Of a DNA stretch of 7,530 bases, positions 1 through 6,396 are shown piece by piece. Position 1 is the stretch's first letter; every line of letters starts with the position of its first letter. A program made the translations under genes and the position numbers. The stretch is from assembly GCA_035524675.1 (NCBI GenBank), contig DATKOK010000063.1:1-7530 (forward strand), given 5' to 3'. The notes beneath the pieces were generated by a model. It searched no databases, had not been told where the DNA came from, and saw nothing but the letters and a program-made list of their open reading frames with translations. The stretch comes from FEN-987 sp035524675. Lineage in GTDB: Archaea; Thermoproteota; Bathyarchaeia; 40CM-2-53-6.

Positions 1-848
1 TAGAAGAAACGGGCTTCCTAAGGTTCGCGACGCTGGGCACTCTTGACCCTAGGATTCTGCCTGGTCAACGAGTTGTCGTGAAAGGGTTCGAGAAAATTGT
101 CGGAGTGATAGGAAGCAAACCTCCCCACGGATCTACTCAAGAGGAGATGAAGACCCCGTTCGAGACGAGCGAACTCTACATCGACATCGGAGCCTCCTCA
201 CGAACTGAAGTGAGTCGGCTAGGCGTTGACATTGGGACGGCGGCTACCTTCGGTACTCATTTCAGTCGTGCAGCGTCAGGTTCGAGTGTGATTGGAAAGG
301 CATTTGACAACCGAGGAGGCTGCGCAGCGGCACTAATGCTAATGGAGACGTTGAATCAGGACCCACCAGCCGCTACCACAATCTTCGCTTTTACGGTCCA
401 GGAAGAGCTGGGAATGAGAGGCGCGGTGGTTGCCGCTAACCATGTTCTCCCAGATGTTGCTCTAGTGTTCGAAACGACTGCCGCGCTTGACTGTCCAGGT
501 GTAGAACCTCGGAGGAGACTCCTCAACATCGGGCGAGGTCCTGCGCTGCGAATTATGGACCGGTCCGCCATTTCTCAGACGGGAATGATAGATTTCGTGA
601 AAGATATTGCGAAGACAGCTGGAATTCCTTATCAAGTTCATATTAGTCTTGGAGCTGCGAATGAGGCCGGTCCAGTTCATTTGAGTGGAAAAGGTGTTCC
701 GACTTGCGTCTTGTCCACTCCGTGCAGGTACTTGCACGGCCCCACATTGATGTTGAGTATTGAGGATCTTAGACTTCTACCGACGCTTGCCGATGCGGTG
801 ATCAGAAGCATAGAAAGGCCGGATCAGTTTTCTTTCAAGGTCACTTGA
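1..848 (+). CDS. M42 family zinc aminopeptidase (TET/FrvX/endoglucanase M type), 5' end missing
   Basis: Cytoplasmic, probably dimetal, aminopeptidase that removes N-terminal residues from short peptides; family members usually form dodecameric tetrahedral particles. The frame is open to the first base of the window: codons from position 3 read in frame into family sequence (DPRILPGQRVVVKG, then GVIGSKPPH), so the GTG at 78 is internal and the true start lies upstream. About 281 residues are visible against a usual 340-360, so roughly 70 N-terminal residues, including the first metal-binding His, are missing. Counting from the GTG at 78, visible active-site residues are Asp77 (AFDNR, bridging metal ligand), Glu109/Glu110 (QEELGMRG, catalytic base and ligand), Glu132 (FETTAALD, ligand; Asp in some relatives) and His220 (CRYLHGP, ligand). 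It ends with TGA, 5 bases from the convergent oppC stop. Family is certain; the preferred substrate is not predictable. Confidence 0.93.
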   Translation, partial: EETGFLRFATLGTLDPRILPGQRVVVKGFEKIVGVIGSKPPHGSTQEEMKTPFETSELYIDIGASSRTEVSRLGVDIGTAATFGTHFSRAASGSSVIGKAFDNRGGCAAALMLMETLNQDPPAATTIFAFTVQEELGMRGAVVAANHVLPDVALVFETTAALDCPGVEPRRRLLNIGRGPALRIMDRSAISQTGMIDFVKDIAKTAGIPYQVHISLGAANEAGPVHLSGKGVPTCVLSTPCRYLHGPTLMLSIEDLRLLPTLADAVIRSIERPDQFSFKVT

Positions 849-853
849 TTCGG

Positions 854-1741
854 TCATATACGCATTTTAGGATCGAGAAAGTCGCGCAGCATGTCGCCTA
901 CGAACGCGAAGGAGATGGCGATAATGAACAGCACTACTCCAGGCAACAGTGAGTACCATGGGGCAAACCTGATGAAGTTTTGTCCGTCATACACAATTCT
1001 TCCCAGATCTACGTTAGGCGGCTGTGCACCTAACCCAAGATAACCGAGCACAGCAGATAGGAGTATAACGTTGCCAATATCGGCTGTCGCGTAGGCAATC
1101 ATCGGCGTAATTACGTTTGGCATAATATGCGATGCTACTATTCGCAGGCCACTCATGCCTGAGGCCCTAGCGGCGGTGACGAACTGTTGCTCCTTTACTG
1201 ACAAAGTCTCCCCACGTGCGAGCCGAGTGTATATCGGCCACCAGACTACCGCTAGCGCGATTATGACGTTCACCATCCCGGGACCAAGTGCTGCCGCAAA
1301 GGCCACAGCGAGCACTAACCCTGGGAAAGCGAGGAAAATGTCTGTTACGCCCATGACGGCTTGGTGAATGACGCCGCCAAAGTAGCCTGCAATGGCACCG
1401 GTTAAGACTCCAATGAAGATTGCCAGGAGAACTACGCTAAGCGAGATGGCTGCGTCAATTGGGATTCCGTTCAGCGATTTCAGGAAGAGATTCCTCCCAA
1501 GGTCGTCCGTTCCGAAAGGATAAGCCACCGAGGGGGGTTGCAGTATGACGTTGAGATCGGTGAAGGATGGATCGTATCCTATGATCCCCGGGTAGATGGC
1601 GTAGATTGCGGAGTAGCCTAGGAACGCGACGACAACAATCAACCCCAACGGGTAGAGAAGGTTTCGTCGAATAACCTCCCTGAAGATCCTTACGTCTTCG
1701 CCGAAGACAGATAATTGTTCTTGATCTTGATGCTTGCTCAA
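854..1741 (-). CDS. oppC: Peptide ABC transporter permease, DppC/OppC type
   Basis: Second membrane subunit of a di-/oligopeptide importer in the cytoplasmic membrane; pairs with the OppB-type subunit to form the translocation pore. It has 295 residues, normal for the family. A cytoplasmic N-terminus is followed by a first membrane segment at about residues 31-50, an extracytoplasmic stretch with the DppC hallmark PFGTDDLGR (75-83), then five further hydrophobic segments (about 97-122, 128-152, 155-172, 212-235, 264-283). The cytoplasmic EAA loop that docks on the ATPases is at about 184-209 (EQQFVTAARASG, ending HIMPN), and the typical LGLGAQPP follows at 235-242. The chosen start is TTG (1741-1739), which overlaps the TGA of oppB as TTGA; no ATG or GTG lies nearby in frame and the N-terminal length fits, so translational coupling to oppB is likely. 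Whether the system prefers dipeptides or longer peptides cannot be decided, so the symbol denotes type only. Confidence 0.93.
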   Translation of the reverse strand: MSKHQDQEQLSVFGEDVRIFREVIRRNLLYPLGLIVVVAFLGYSAIYAIYPGIIGYDPSFTDLNVILQPPSVAYPFGTDDLGRNLFLKSLNGIPIDAAISLSVVLLAIFIGVLTGAIAGYFGGVIHQAVMGVTDIFLAFPGLVLAVAFAAALGPGMVNVIIALAVVWWPIYTRLARGETLSVKEQQFVTAARASGMSGLRIVASHIMPNVITPMIAYATADIGNVILLSAVLGYLGLGAQPPNVDLGRIVYDGQNFIRFAPWYSLLPGVVLFIIAISFAFVGDMLRDFLDPKMRI

Positions 1742-2751
1742 TCGTAACTTACCCTTGGATCAAGTGCCCCGTACGCCAGATCTGTAACCAAGTTTGTGAC
1801 CACTACAACTAGAGTGAATAGGACAGTCACGGCCATGATTGCTGGAAAATCAAGGGCGAGCGTGGCTGTAGTTGTGTAGAGTCCTATTCCGGGCCAGAAG
1901 AACACGGTTTCAACGACTATTGCTCCCGACAACAGAAGTTGCACCGCGAACCCTATGACCGTTACCGTTGACGTGAGAGCATTCCGAAGAACATACTTGT
2001 AAGTTACTGTCCGGCTTGGTAACCCTTTGGCCTTGGCGGTTCTAACAAAATCCTTGTCCATCGTCTCTAACATCGAACTCCGAGTAATCCTCGTAATTAT
2101 CGCGAAAGTTAGAAAAGCCAATGTGACCGATGGTAGAATCAGATGACGTACGGAACTGACGAAGTCAGGCCAGTTGCCAGTTAGGAGACTGTCGACGGTG
2201 TACATTCCCGTAATATGCGTCGGCGCGATAAGCGTCGGGTCAAGTCGACCCGCGCTAGGTAGAAGGTTGAAGTAGTACGCGAAGATCAGCTGGAAGAGAA
2301 GAGCCAGCAGAAAGGGTGGCGACGCGATTCCGCTCGAGTAGAGTGCTTTGATGGGATAGTCAAGTTTTCTCCCGTTCCATAATGCTGAAAGAACTCCCAT
2401 CGGAATTCCGATTACAACTGATAGTATCAGTGCAGTAATCGAAAGTTCGACAGTGGCAGGAAAGAAATTTCCTATTTGTTCCGTAACGGGTAGATGCGTA
2501 ATTGCAGAGGTACCCCAGTCGCCCTGTAGTAGATCGAGCATGTAGTAATAGTACTGCAGGTATAACGGATCGTGAAGGTGATATTGAGCAGCAATTGCAG
2601 CTATGGTTTCTGGACTGGATTTCTCACCGGCCCAGGCTAGAACAGGATTAGCAACAACAACGTGTGAGATGATGAAAGTCAGCAGTGTCACGCCGAAGAA
2701 TATCGGGATGATCAGTATGATCCGCTTCACGACGTATGTACCGATTCCCAT
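1738..2751 (-). CDS. oppB: Peptide ABC transporter permease, DppB/OppB type
   Basis: First membrane subunit of the peptide importer. It has 337 residues, normal for the family. It begins with the typical short cytoplasmic start and membrane segment (VVKRIILIIPIFFGVTLLTF, about 7-29), then an extracytoplasmic region with the family pattern of a QYHLHDPLYLQYYYY stretch and LQGDWG (75-80), then five more membrane segments (about 99-125, 138-163, 204-222, 262-283, 304-328). The EAA loop is at about 234-258 (DFVRTAKAKGLPSRTV, ending VLRNAL), followed by ETVFFWPGIG and the C-terminal ALDPRV. The ATG at 2751-2749 is supported by a GGGAG site 7 bases upstream. It is the first gene of a minus-strand pair with oppC (4-base overlap) and is divergent from oppD across 118 bases. 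No binding-protein gene precedes it, which differs from the usual A-B-C-D-F order. Confidence 0.94.
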   Translation of the reverse strand: MGIGTYVVKRIILIIPIFFGVTLLTFIISHVVVANPVLAWAGEKSSPETIAAIAAQYHLHDPLYLQYYYYMLDLLQGDWGTSAITHLPVTEQIGNFFPATVELSITALILSVVIGIPMGVLSALWNGRKLDYPIKALYSSGIASPPFLLALLFQLIFAYYFNLLPSAGRLDPTLIAPTHITGMYTVDSLLTGNWPDFVSSVRHLILPSVTLAFLTFAIITRITRSSMLETMDKDFVRTAKAKGLPSRTVTYKYVLRNALTSTVTVIGFAVQLLLSGAIVVETVFFWPGIGLYTTTATLALDFPAIMAVTVLFTLVVVVTNLVTDLAYGALDPRVSYD

Positions 2752-2869
2752 CCGGAAGCTCCCAAGTAACAGCTAACCGCCATTGCTCCCCGTACCAAAT
2801 ATATGCGTATTGTGATGACTTCAATGAGTTTCGAGAGCGACGGTCTATACTAAAGGGAAAAATAGCGAG
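2752..2869. promoter_or_regulatory. Divergent promoter region between oppBC and oppDF
   Basis: These 118 bases separate the ATG codons of oppB (minus) and oppD (plus), so promoters for both transporter halves should lie here. For oppB, the minus strand holds a TATA-like GCATATATTTGG (2796-2807); an initiation site about 25 bases on would give a leader of about 25 bases that includes the GGGAG at 2759-2763. For oppD, the plus strand holds CTATACTAAA (2845-2854), centred about 20-22 bases before the ATG, which would imply a very short or absent leader; GGGA at 2855-2858 is a poor ribosome site at 11 bases. Element assignment is by eye and assumes archaeal transcription. Confidence 0.5.
2759..2763 (-). 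promoter_or_regulatory. Shine-Dalgarno site of oppB
   Basis: The minus strand reads GGGAG followed by a 7-base spacer and the oppB ATG. Motif and spacing are standard and support this start codon. Confidence 0.6.
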
Positions 2870-3979
2870 ATGCCACCTAAGCGCGGAGCGAAATCGGTTT
2901 TGCAGCAGGAAATCAGCGCTGCGTCAATCATTACGGTGAGTAACCTCACAGTAAGCTATCGAACGTTTCGAGGATACTTGAAAGCGGTGGATGAGGTTGA
3001 CCTTGAAATTGAAAAATCAAGTATCCATGCTCTCGTGGGGGAGAGCGGATGCGGGAAGAGCACACTAGGTCTTGCGTTATCACGGCTCCTACCAGAGAAG
3101 CGCGTCCAATACACTGGGAGAATCGTCTGCAATGGCACTGATTTACTCTCAATCAAGGAGAAAGATGTTGAAAAGTTCAGGGGCACTCAAATCGCAACCG
3201 TCTTCCAGGAACCTATGACCTCTCTCAATCCTGTCTACAGAATCGGAGAACAGATGGCTGAAGCACTAGGTGTGAAGAGTCACAGAGATTTGCTGTACAA
3301 TGGCGCGACGCCGAAGCCTAGTCCAACTAACCTGATGGGAGTCAGTGATGAGAGTATTCTAATGCGCATGCGAAGAAAAGGCCTCTATCATCAATTCGCT
3401 GATGAAGTCCACGAGCTCCTCGGAAAAGTGAAGATTCCTAATCCTGAGAGAGTTGCCAACATGTACCCACATGAATTGAGTGGCGGTATGAAGCAGAGAG
3501 TCATGATCGCTATGGCTATCGCCGAGAAACCCTCGCTCCTGGTTGCTGATGAACCTACCACTGCCCTGGATGTCACCACACAATCACGAATTCTTGAACT
3601 CATTGGATCGCTCAAGAACGATTACGGCATGAGCGTTCTTCTGATCGCACATGATTTAGGCGTTGTTTCTGCAGTCGCTGACAAGATTTCCGTTATGTAT
3701 GCTGGAAAGATCGTTGAAGAGGCTCCAACAAAGGAACTCTTCAACAATCCACTTCATCCCTACACGGTCGGTCTGATGGGGTCATTTCCAAAGGGCCGGA
3801 AGGATAACTCAACCCTCAAGACAATACCCGGGGTCGTTCCGCAGCTCGGTCGATACCCCTCAGGCTGTCGTTTTCATCCTAGATGCGAGAAGGCATTCGG
3901 CAGATGCCCGAACGAAATTCCTCGAATCATACAGATCTCCGATAAACACAAAGTAGCATGCTATCTGCATGGGGGCTAG
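2870..3979 (+). CDS. oppD: Peptide ABC transporter ATPase, DppD/OppD type
   Basis: Cytoplasmic ATPase that powers the OppB/OppC pore together with OppF. It has 369 residues, somewhat longer than the usual 320-340. Motifs in order: Walker A GESGCGKST (57-65), Q-loop Gln113 (VFQEPMTSLNP), signature LSGGMKQR (203-210), Walker B LLVADEP with Asp227 and catalytic Glu228, D-loop Asp234, switch His261. The C-terminal oligopeptide-transporter extension starts around HPYT (296-299) and has four cysteines (333, 339, 346, 364) in the arrangement known to hold a [4Fe-4S] cluster in DppD proteins. The extra length lies at about residues 135-175, between the Q-loop and the signature, and in about 18 residues before the first strand. 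The ATG at 2870 is the best start, although GTG at 2936 would give a shorter N-terminus nearer the family norm. The oppF start follows the stop after 6 bases. Confidence 0.94.
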   Translation: MPPKRGAKSVLQQEISAASIITVSNLTVSYRTFRGYLKAVDEVDLEIEKSSIHALVGESGCGKSTLGLALSRLLPEKRVQYTGRIVCNGTDLLSIKEKDVEKFRGTQIATVFQEPMTSLNPVYRIGEQMAEALGVKSHRDLLYNGATPKPSPTNLMGVSDESILMRMRRKGLYHQFADEVHELLGKVKIPNPERVANMYPHELSGGMKQRVMIAMAIAEKPSLLVADEPTTALDVTTQSRILELIGSLKNDYGMSVLLIAHDLGVVSAVADKISVMYAGKIVEEAPTKELFNNPLHPYTVGLMGSFPKGRKDNSTLKTIPGVVPQLGRYPSGCRFHPRCEKAFGRCPNEIPRIIQISDKHKVACYLHGG

Positions 3980-3985
3980 AGTTAG

Positions 3986-5002
3986 ATGTCCACCGAGGCT
4001 CCTCTAATTCAAGTTGTAGAATTGGTCAAACACTTCCCCGTTAGAGCGGGAATAAGTGCTAAGCTTCTTCACAAGAAACCGTTGTATGTTCATGCAGTTG
4101 ATGGAGTCTCGTTTGACGTCAAGAGCAAGGAGACGTTTGCCGTAGTGGGCGAATCCGGGTCCGGGAAGAGCACACTTGGTCTAACAATTCTCAGGCTTAC
4201 AAAGCCAACCTCAGGGGAGATTCTCTTCGAAGGTCAGTCGATCTCGTCTCTTCCTGAGAGGCAGTTGAGAAAGTTGCGCAAAGACATGCAGATCGTGTTC
4301 CAGGATCCATCCTCATCTCTGGATCCACGCAAGAGAATCATGGATTCAGTCGCTGAACCTCTTCGAGCTGGAGGAGAAAAGAAAGACCGGTCCGAAGTGA
4401 AAACGATCGTTGCCGAAGCTTTACGTGCGGTTGGGCTAAGTGAATCGCAAATGAATCAGCTGCCTCACCAGTTCAGCGGTGGACAACGCCAGAGAATAAG
4501 CATAGCACGCGCAATCATTCAAAGACCAAAGTTCATAGTGCTTGATGAGCCCACTAGTTCACTGGACGCATCAGTTCAATCGCAAATTCTGCTCCTCCTT
4601 CAACAGCTTCAATCTGAATTCAATCTATCATACTTGCTGATTACACACAACATGTCAGTCGCACGATACATGGCGGATAGGATTGGAGTAATGTACGTAG
4701 GGAAACTGGTAGAGATTGGCACGAACGCAGACATCATCGAGAAACCGCTTCATCCGTACACGCAGTTGCTCCTCTCATCTGTGCTTGAACCAAGTGCTGA
4801 GACTAAGCTTAAGCCCGGTGAAGAAGAGGGGGAGATCCCGAGTCCAGTTAAGCCTCCCGAAGGATGCAGGTTCAATACTAGATGTCCTTACGCGAAGGAG
4901 AGATGCTTCACAACTGACCCGGAGCTAAGGCAGCTAGAGAGGGGTCACTTCGTGGCATGTCACTTCGCGGAAGAAGTACAGTCATTGCGCCGGAATTCGT
5001 AG
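3986..5002 (+). CDS. oppF: Peptide ABC transporter ATPase, DppF/OppF type
   Basis: Second ATPase of the peptide importer, forming a heterodimer with OppD. It has 338 residues, normal for the family. It shows the OppF-type N-terminus (LVKHFPVR, then a short insert before VHAVDGVSFDV), Walker A GESGSGKST (55-63), Q-loop Gln106 (IVFQDPSSSLDPR), signature FSGGQRQR (163-170), Walker B IVLDEP with Asp187 and Glu188, D-loop Asp194, and switch His221 (THNMSVARYMAD). The C-terminal extension has HPYT (256-259) and four cysteines (294, 300, 307, 325), again matching the Fe-S arrangement. All catalytic residues are intact, so both ATP sites should be usable. The start lies 6 bases after oppD, with a GGGGG run 10 bases upstream inside the oppD end, so the two are almost certainly co-transcribed. 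No binding-protein gene follows; the next gene is on the opposite strand. Confidence 0.94.
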   Translation: MSTEAPLIQVVELVKHFPVRAGISAKLLHKKPLYVHAVDGVSFDVKSKETFAVVGESGSGKSTLGLTILRLTKPTSGEILFEGQSISSLPERQLRKLRKDMQIVFQDPSSSLDPRKRIMDSVAEPLRAGGEKKDRSEVKTIVAEALRAVGLSESQMNQLPHQFSGGQRQRISIARAIIQRPKFIVLDEPTSSLDASVQSQILLLLQQLQSEFNLSYLLITHNMSVARYMADRIGVMYVGKLVEIGTNADIIEKPLHPYTQLLLSSVLEPSAETKLKPGEEEGEIPSPVKPPEGCRFNTRCPYAKERCFTTDPELRQLERGHFVACHFAEEVQSLRRNS

Positions 5003-5057
5003 ATTGAACCAGTCCAAAACCTGAACTAGTGCTGTATTATCACAAACTAGGGCGACA
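5003..5057. other. Short convergent intergenic gap
   Basis: These 55 bases lie between the stop codons of oppF (plus) and the RAM-domain gene (minus). An imperfect CTAGTG / CACAAACTAG pairing is visible but there is no G+C-rich hairpin or T-run, so I do not call a terminator. Confidence 0.4.
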
Positions 5058-5375
5058 TTAGAAAACTACCGTAAGGGTCTCGCTTGTCTGAACGCCGGGG
5101 ACTGCTCGAATTTCGTCAGCTACTAGAGATGTGAGTTTTTCCGTGTTTTCGGCTTCTACTAGCGCTACGAGGTCGCATCGTCCTAGGACGCCGTAGACCT
5201 CTTTGACGCCTGGGATCTTCTTGATCCGGCTTTTGGTTTCCTTGGACCACTTTAGGCTCTCGCCCGTTCCTCCCAGCATCGTCAGCAACACTATCGCGCT
5301 AATCACTCTCAGGTCCCTAAACTCGCCATGAGTATAGATTGAATTAAGCACTTTCGGCTGAAAACCATTTTTCAT
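5058..5375 (-). CDS. Stand-alone Lrp/AsnC ligand-binding (RAM) domain protein
   Basis: Small protein with the amino-acid-binding alpha-beta domain of Lrp/AsnC regulators but no helix-turn-helix. The domain begins at ISAIVLLTM (about residue 25) and runs to the C-terminus: SRIKKIPGVKEVYGVLGRCDLVALVEA is the first beta-alpha-beta half and the conserved VYGVLGRCDLV turn, followed by a helix (TEKLTSLVADEI), the PGV turn, and final strand TSETLTVVF. Free-standing RAM proteins in archaea oligomerise and bind amino acids; some partner full-length Lrp proteins. The ATG at 5375 gives 105 residues, with about 23 N-terminal residues that match nothing I recognise. The GTG at 5306 gives 82 residues, the common length, with AGGGA 7 bases upstream, and may be the real start. 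It lies 58 bases downstream of the asparaginase-type gene on the same strand, so co-transcription is plausible and asparagine or aspartate is a reasonable candidate ligand. Confidence 0.85.
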   Translation of the reverse strand: MKNGFQPKVLNSIYTHGEFRDLRVISAIVLLTMLGGTGESLKWSKETKSRIKKIPGVKEVYGVLGRCDLVALVEAENTEKLTSLVADEIRAVPGVQTSETLTVVF

Positions 5376-5391
5376 CCAGGATCGCCGCAGG

Positions 5392-5401
5392 TTATAGAAA
5401 A
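5392..5401 (-). promoter_or_regulatory. TATA-like element upstream of the RAM gene
   Basis: The minus strand reads TTTTCTATAA between the asparaginase-type gene and the RAM gene. In an archaeon, initiation would fall about 25 bases downstream, near 5368, just past the ATG at 5375. If the element is real, it favours the GTG start at 5306 with a leader of about 60 bases. Weak evidence, by eye only. Confidence 0.3.
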
Positions 5402-5433
5402 TTAGTTAGTCCGCGGATTATCTTGAAAACAGT

Positions 5434-6396
5434 TTACTGGTTGGTGGGTTTCGGAATGACTATAATCGGTTCGCGATCTGATGCCCTCATGTATTCGTAT
5501 TGGAAACCTGGCCTCGTTGATGCTCCGCCCACGTTGAAATCTGCGTCGATGCAGATTACTGCTGCTAGATGATCGAATTTCTCAATTGATTGCATCTGGA
5601 GAAGAGCTGCCTCGCATGCCTCGGTCGGCGTTTTTCCTTCCTCTACCAGCTCACAGACTTTTTTCGTCAAACAATGTCGCATGGCTGTTTCGCCGACACC
5701 GGTAGCTGTAGCCGCCGCTTTGCCAGTAGCATACGTTCCTGCTCCAATTACAGATGAGTCGGCTACTCGACCTGGAAAGCGGAGTGGCCAACCGCTTGTT
5801 GAAGTGCCCGCGGCAGTATGTCGGGTTCGGTCAGTAACTAGTACGCCTACTGTACCGTGCGATGTGCTAATTCGAGATCTCAAAGCTTCTGTAAGTTGAA
5901 GCACTGTAGAATATCCATAATCTTTCGTTGTGATTTCCAGGTAACTCTGTTGAGCTATTTCGCCGGTCTTGGCATCGAAGATTGCGTCACGCATTTTCTT
6001 CCATTTTGTCAGTGAGCTAGCGGTAAGGGGGTTATATTCCGCGAATCCGCATTGACGTGCAAATTCGGTAGCCCCCTGGCCGGCAAGCATCACGTGAGGC
6101 GTTACTTCCATTACTTTTCGTGCGACGGATATCGGATTCTTCGTCATAGTTAGGCAGGTTACAGCTCCCGCCCTCATGGTGGAGCCGTCCATGATGCTTG
6201 CGTCAAGTTCGAGTAGTCCCTGAACGTTTGGTATTCCGCCTGTACCAACGCTCTCACATGTGGGGTCATCTTCCACGACGCGTATCGCACCCTCTACGGC
6301 ATCAATTGCAGTTGAGCCATTAGCGAGAATCTCTCGACCTTTTAGAACCGCTTGGACTCCCCATGGCCAGTCTGACGCTACAATGAAATCGGACAT
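5434..6396 (-). CDS. Glycosylasparaginase / isoaspartyl-peptidase family Ntn-hydrolase (asparaginase type III)
   Basis: Self-processing N-terminal-nucleophile amidohydrolase expected to release aspartate from asparagine, beta-aspartyl dipeptides or glycosyl-asparagine. It has 320 residues, normal for an unsplit precursor, with no signal peptide, so it should act in the cytoplasm. The alpha part has SDWPWG near the N-terminus, VGTGGIPNVQGLLELDASIMDG (50-71) and RAGAV, all glycosylasparaginase-like. The predicted cleavage point is Gly181-Thr182 in HGTVGVLVTD; Thr182 becomes the nucleophile. In the beta part, Thr200 (TSTSGW), Arg210 and Asp213 (PGRVADS) and Thr232-Gly233 (ATGVGE) match substrate and support residues. 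The HGT cleavage site resembles plant-type/EcAIII enzymes, whereas glycosylasparaginases have HDT, so exact substrate is uncertain. ATG at 6396 fits the family N-terminus. The gene lies upstream of the RAM-domain gene and is divergent from the P1 peptidase gene. Confidence 0.9.
   Translation of the reverse strand: MSDFIVASDWPWGVQAVLKGREILANGSTAIDAVEGAIRVVEDDPTCESVGTGGIPNVQGLLELDASIMDGSTMRAGAVTCLTMTKNPISVARKVMEVTPHVMLAGQGATEFARQCGFAEYNPLTASSLTKWKKMRDAIFDAKTGEIAQQSYLEITTKDYGYSTVLQLTEALRSRISTSHGTVGVLVTDRTRHTAAGTSTSGWPLRFPGRVADSSVIGAGTYATGKAAATATGVGETAMRHCLTKKVCELVEEGKTPTEACEAALLQMQSIEKFDHLAAVICIDADFNVGGASTRPGFQYEYMRASDREPIIVIPKPTNQ

Noticed and set aside
462..737. Open reading frame on the minus strand inside the M42 gene
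   Set aside because: It lies fully antisense to strongly conserved metallopeptidase sequence and its product resembles no family I know; the same applies to other antisense frames inside the oppD, asparaginase-type and P1 peptidase genes.
2801..2810. Near-palindrome ATATGCGTAT as an operator
   Set aside because: Only the outer ATA/TAT arms pair, and the sequence overlaps the proposed oppB TATA element, so it gives no independent evidence of a regulator site.
2736..2939. Plus-strand open frame of 67 codons spanning the oppB-oppD divergent region
   Set aside because: It overlaps the starts of oppB and oppD, its product has no recognisable features, and the region is better explained as promoter DNA.
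5003..5057. Possible bidirectional terminator between oppF and the RAM gene
   Set aside because: The pairing CTAGTG with CACAAACTAG is interrupted and A/T-rich, and no T-run follows on either strand.
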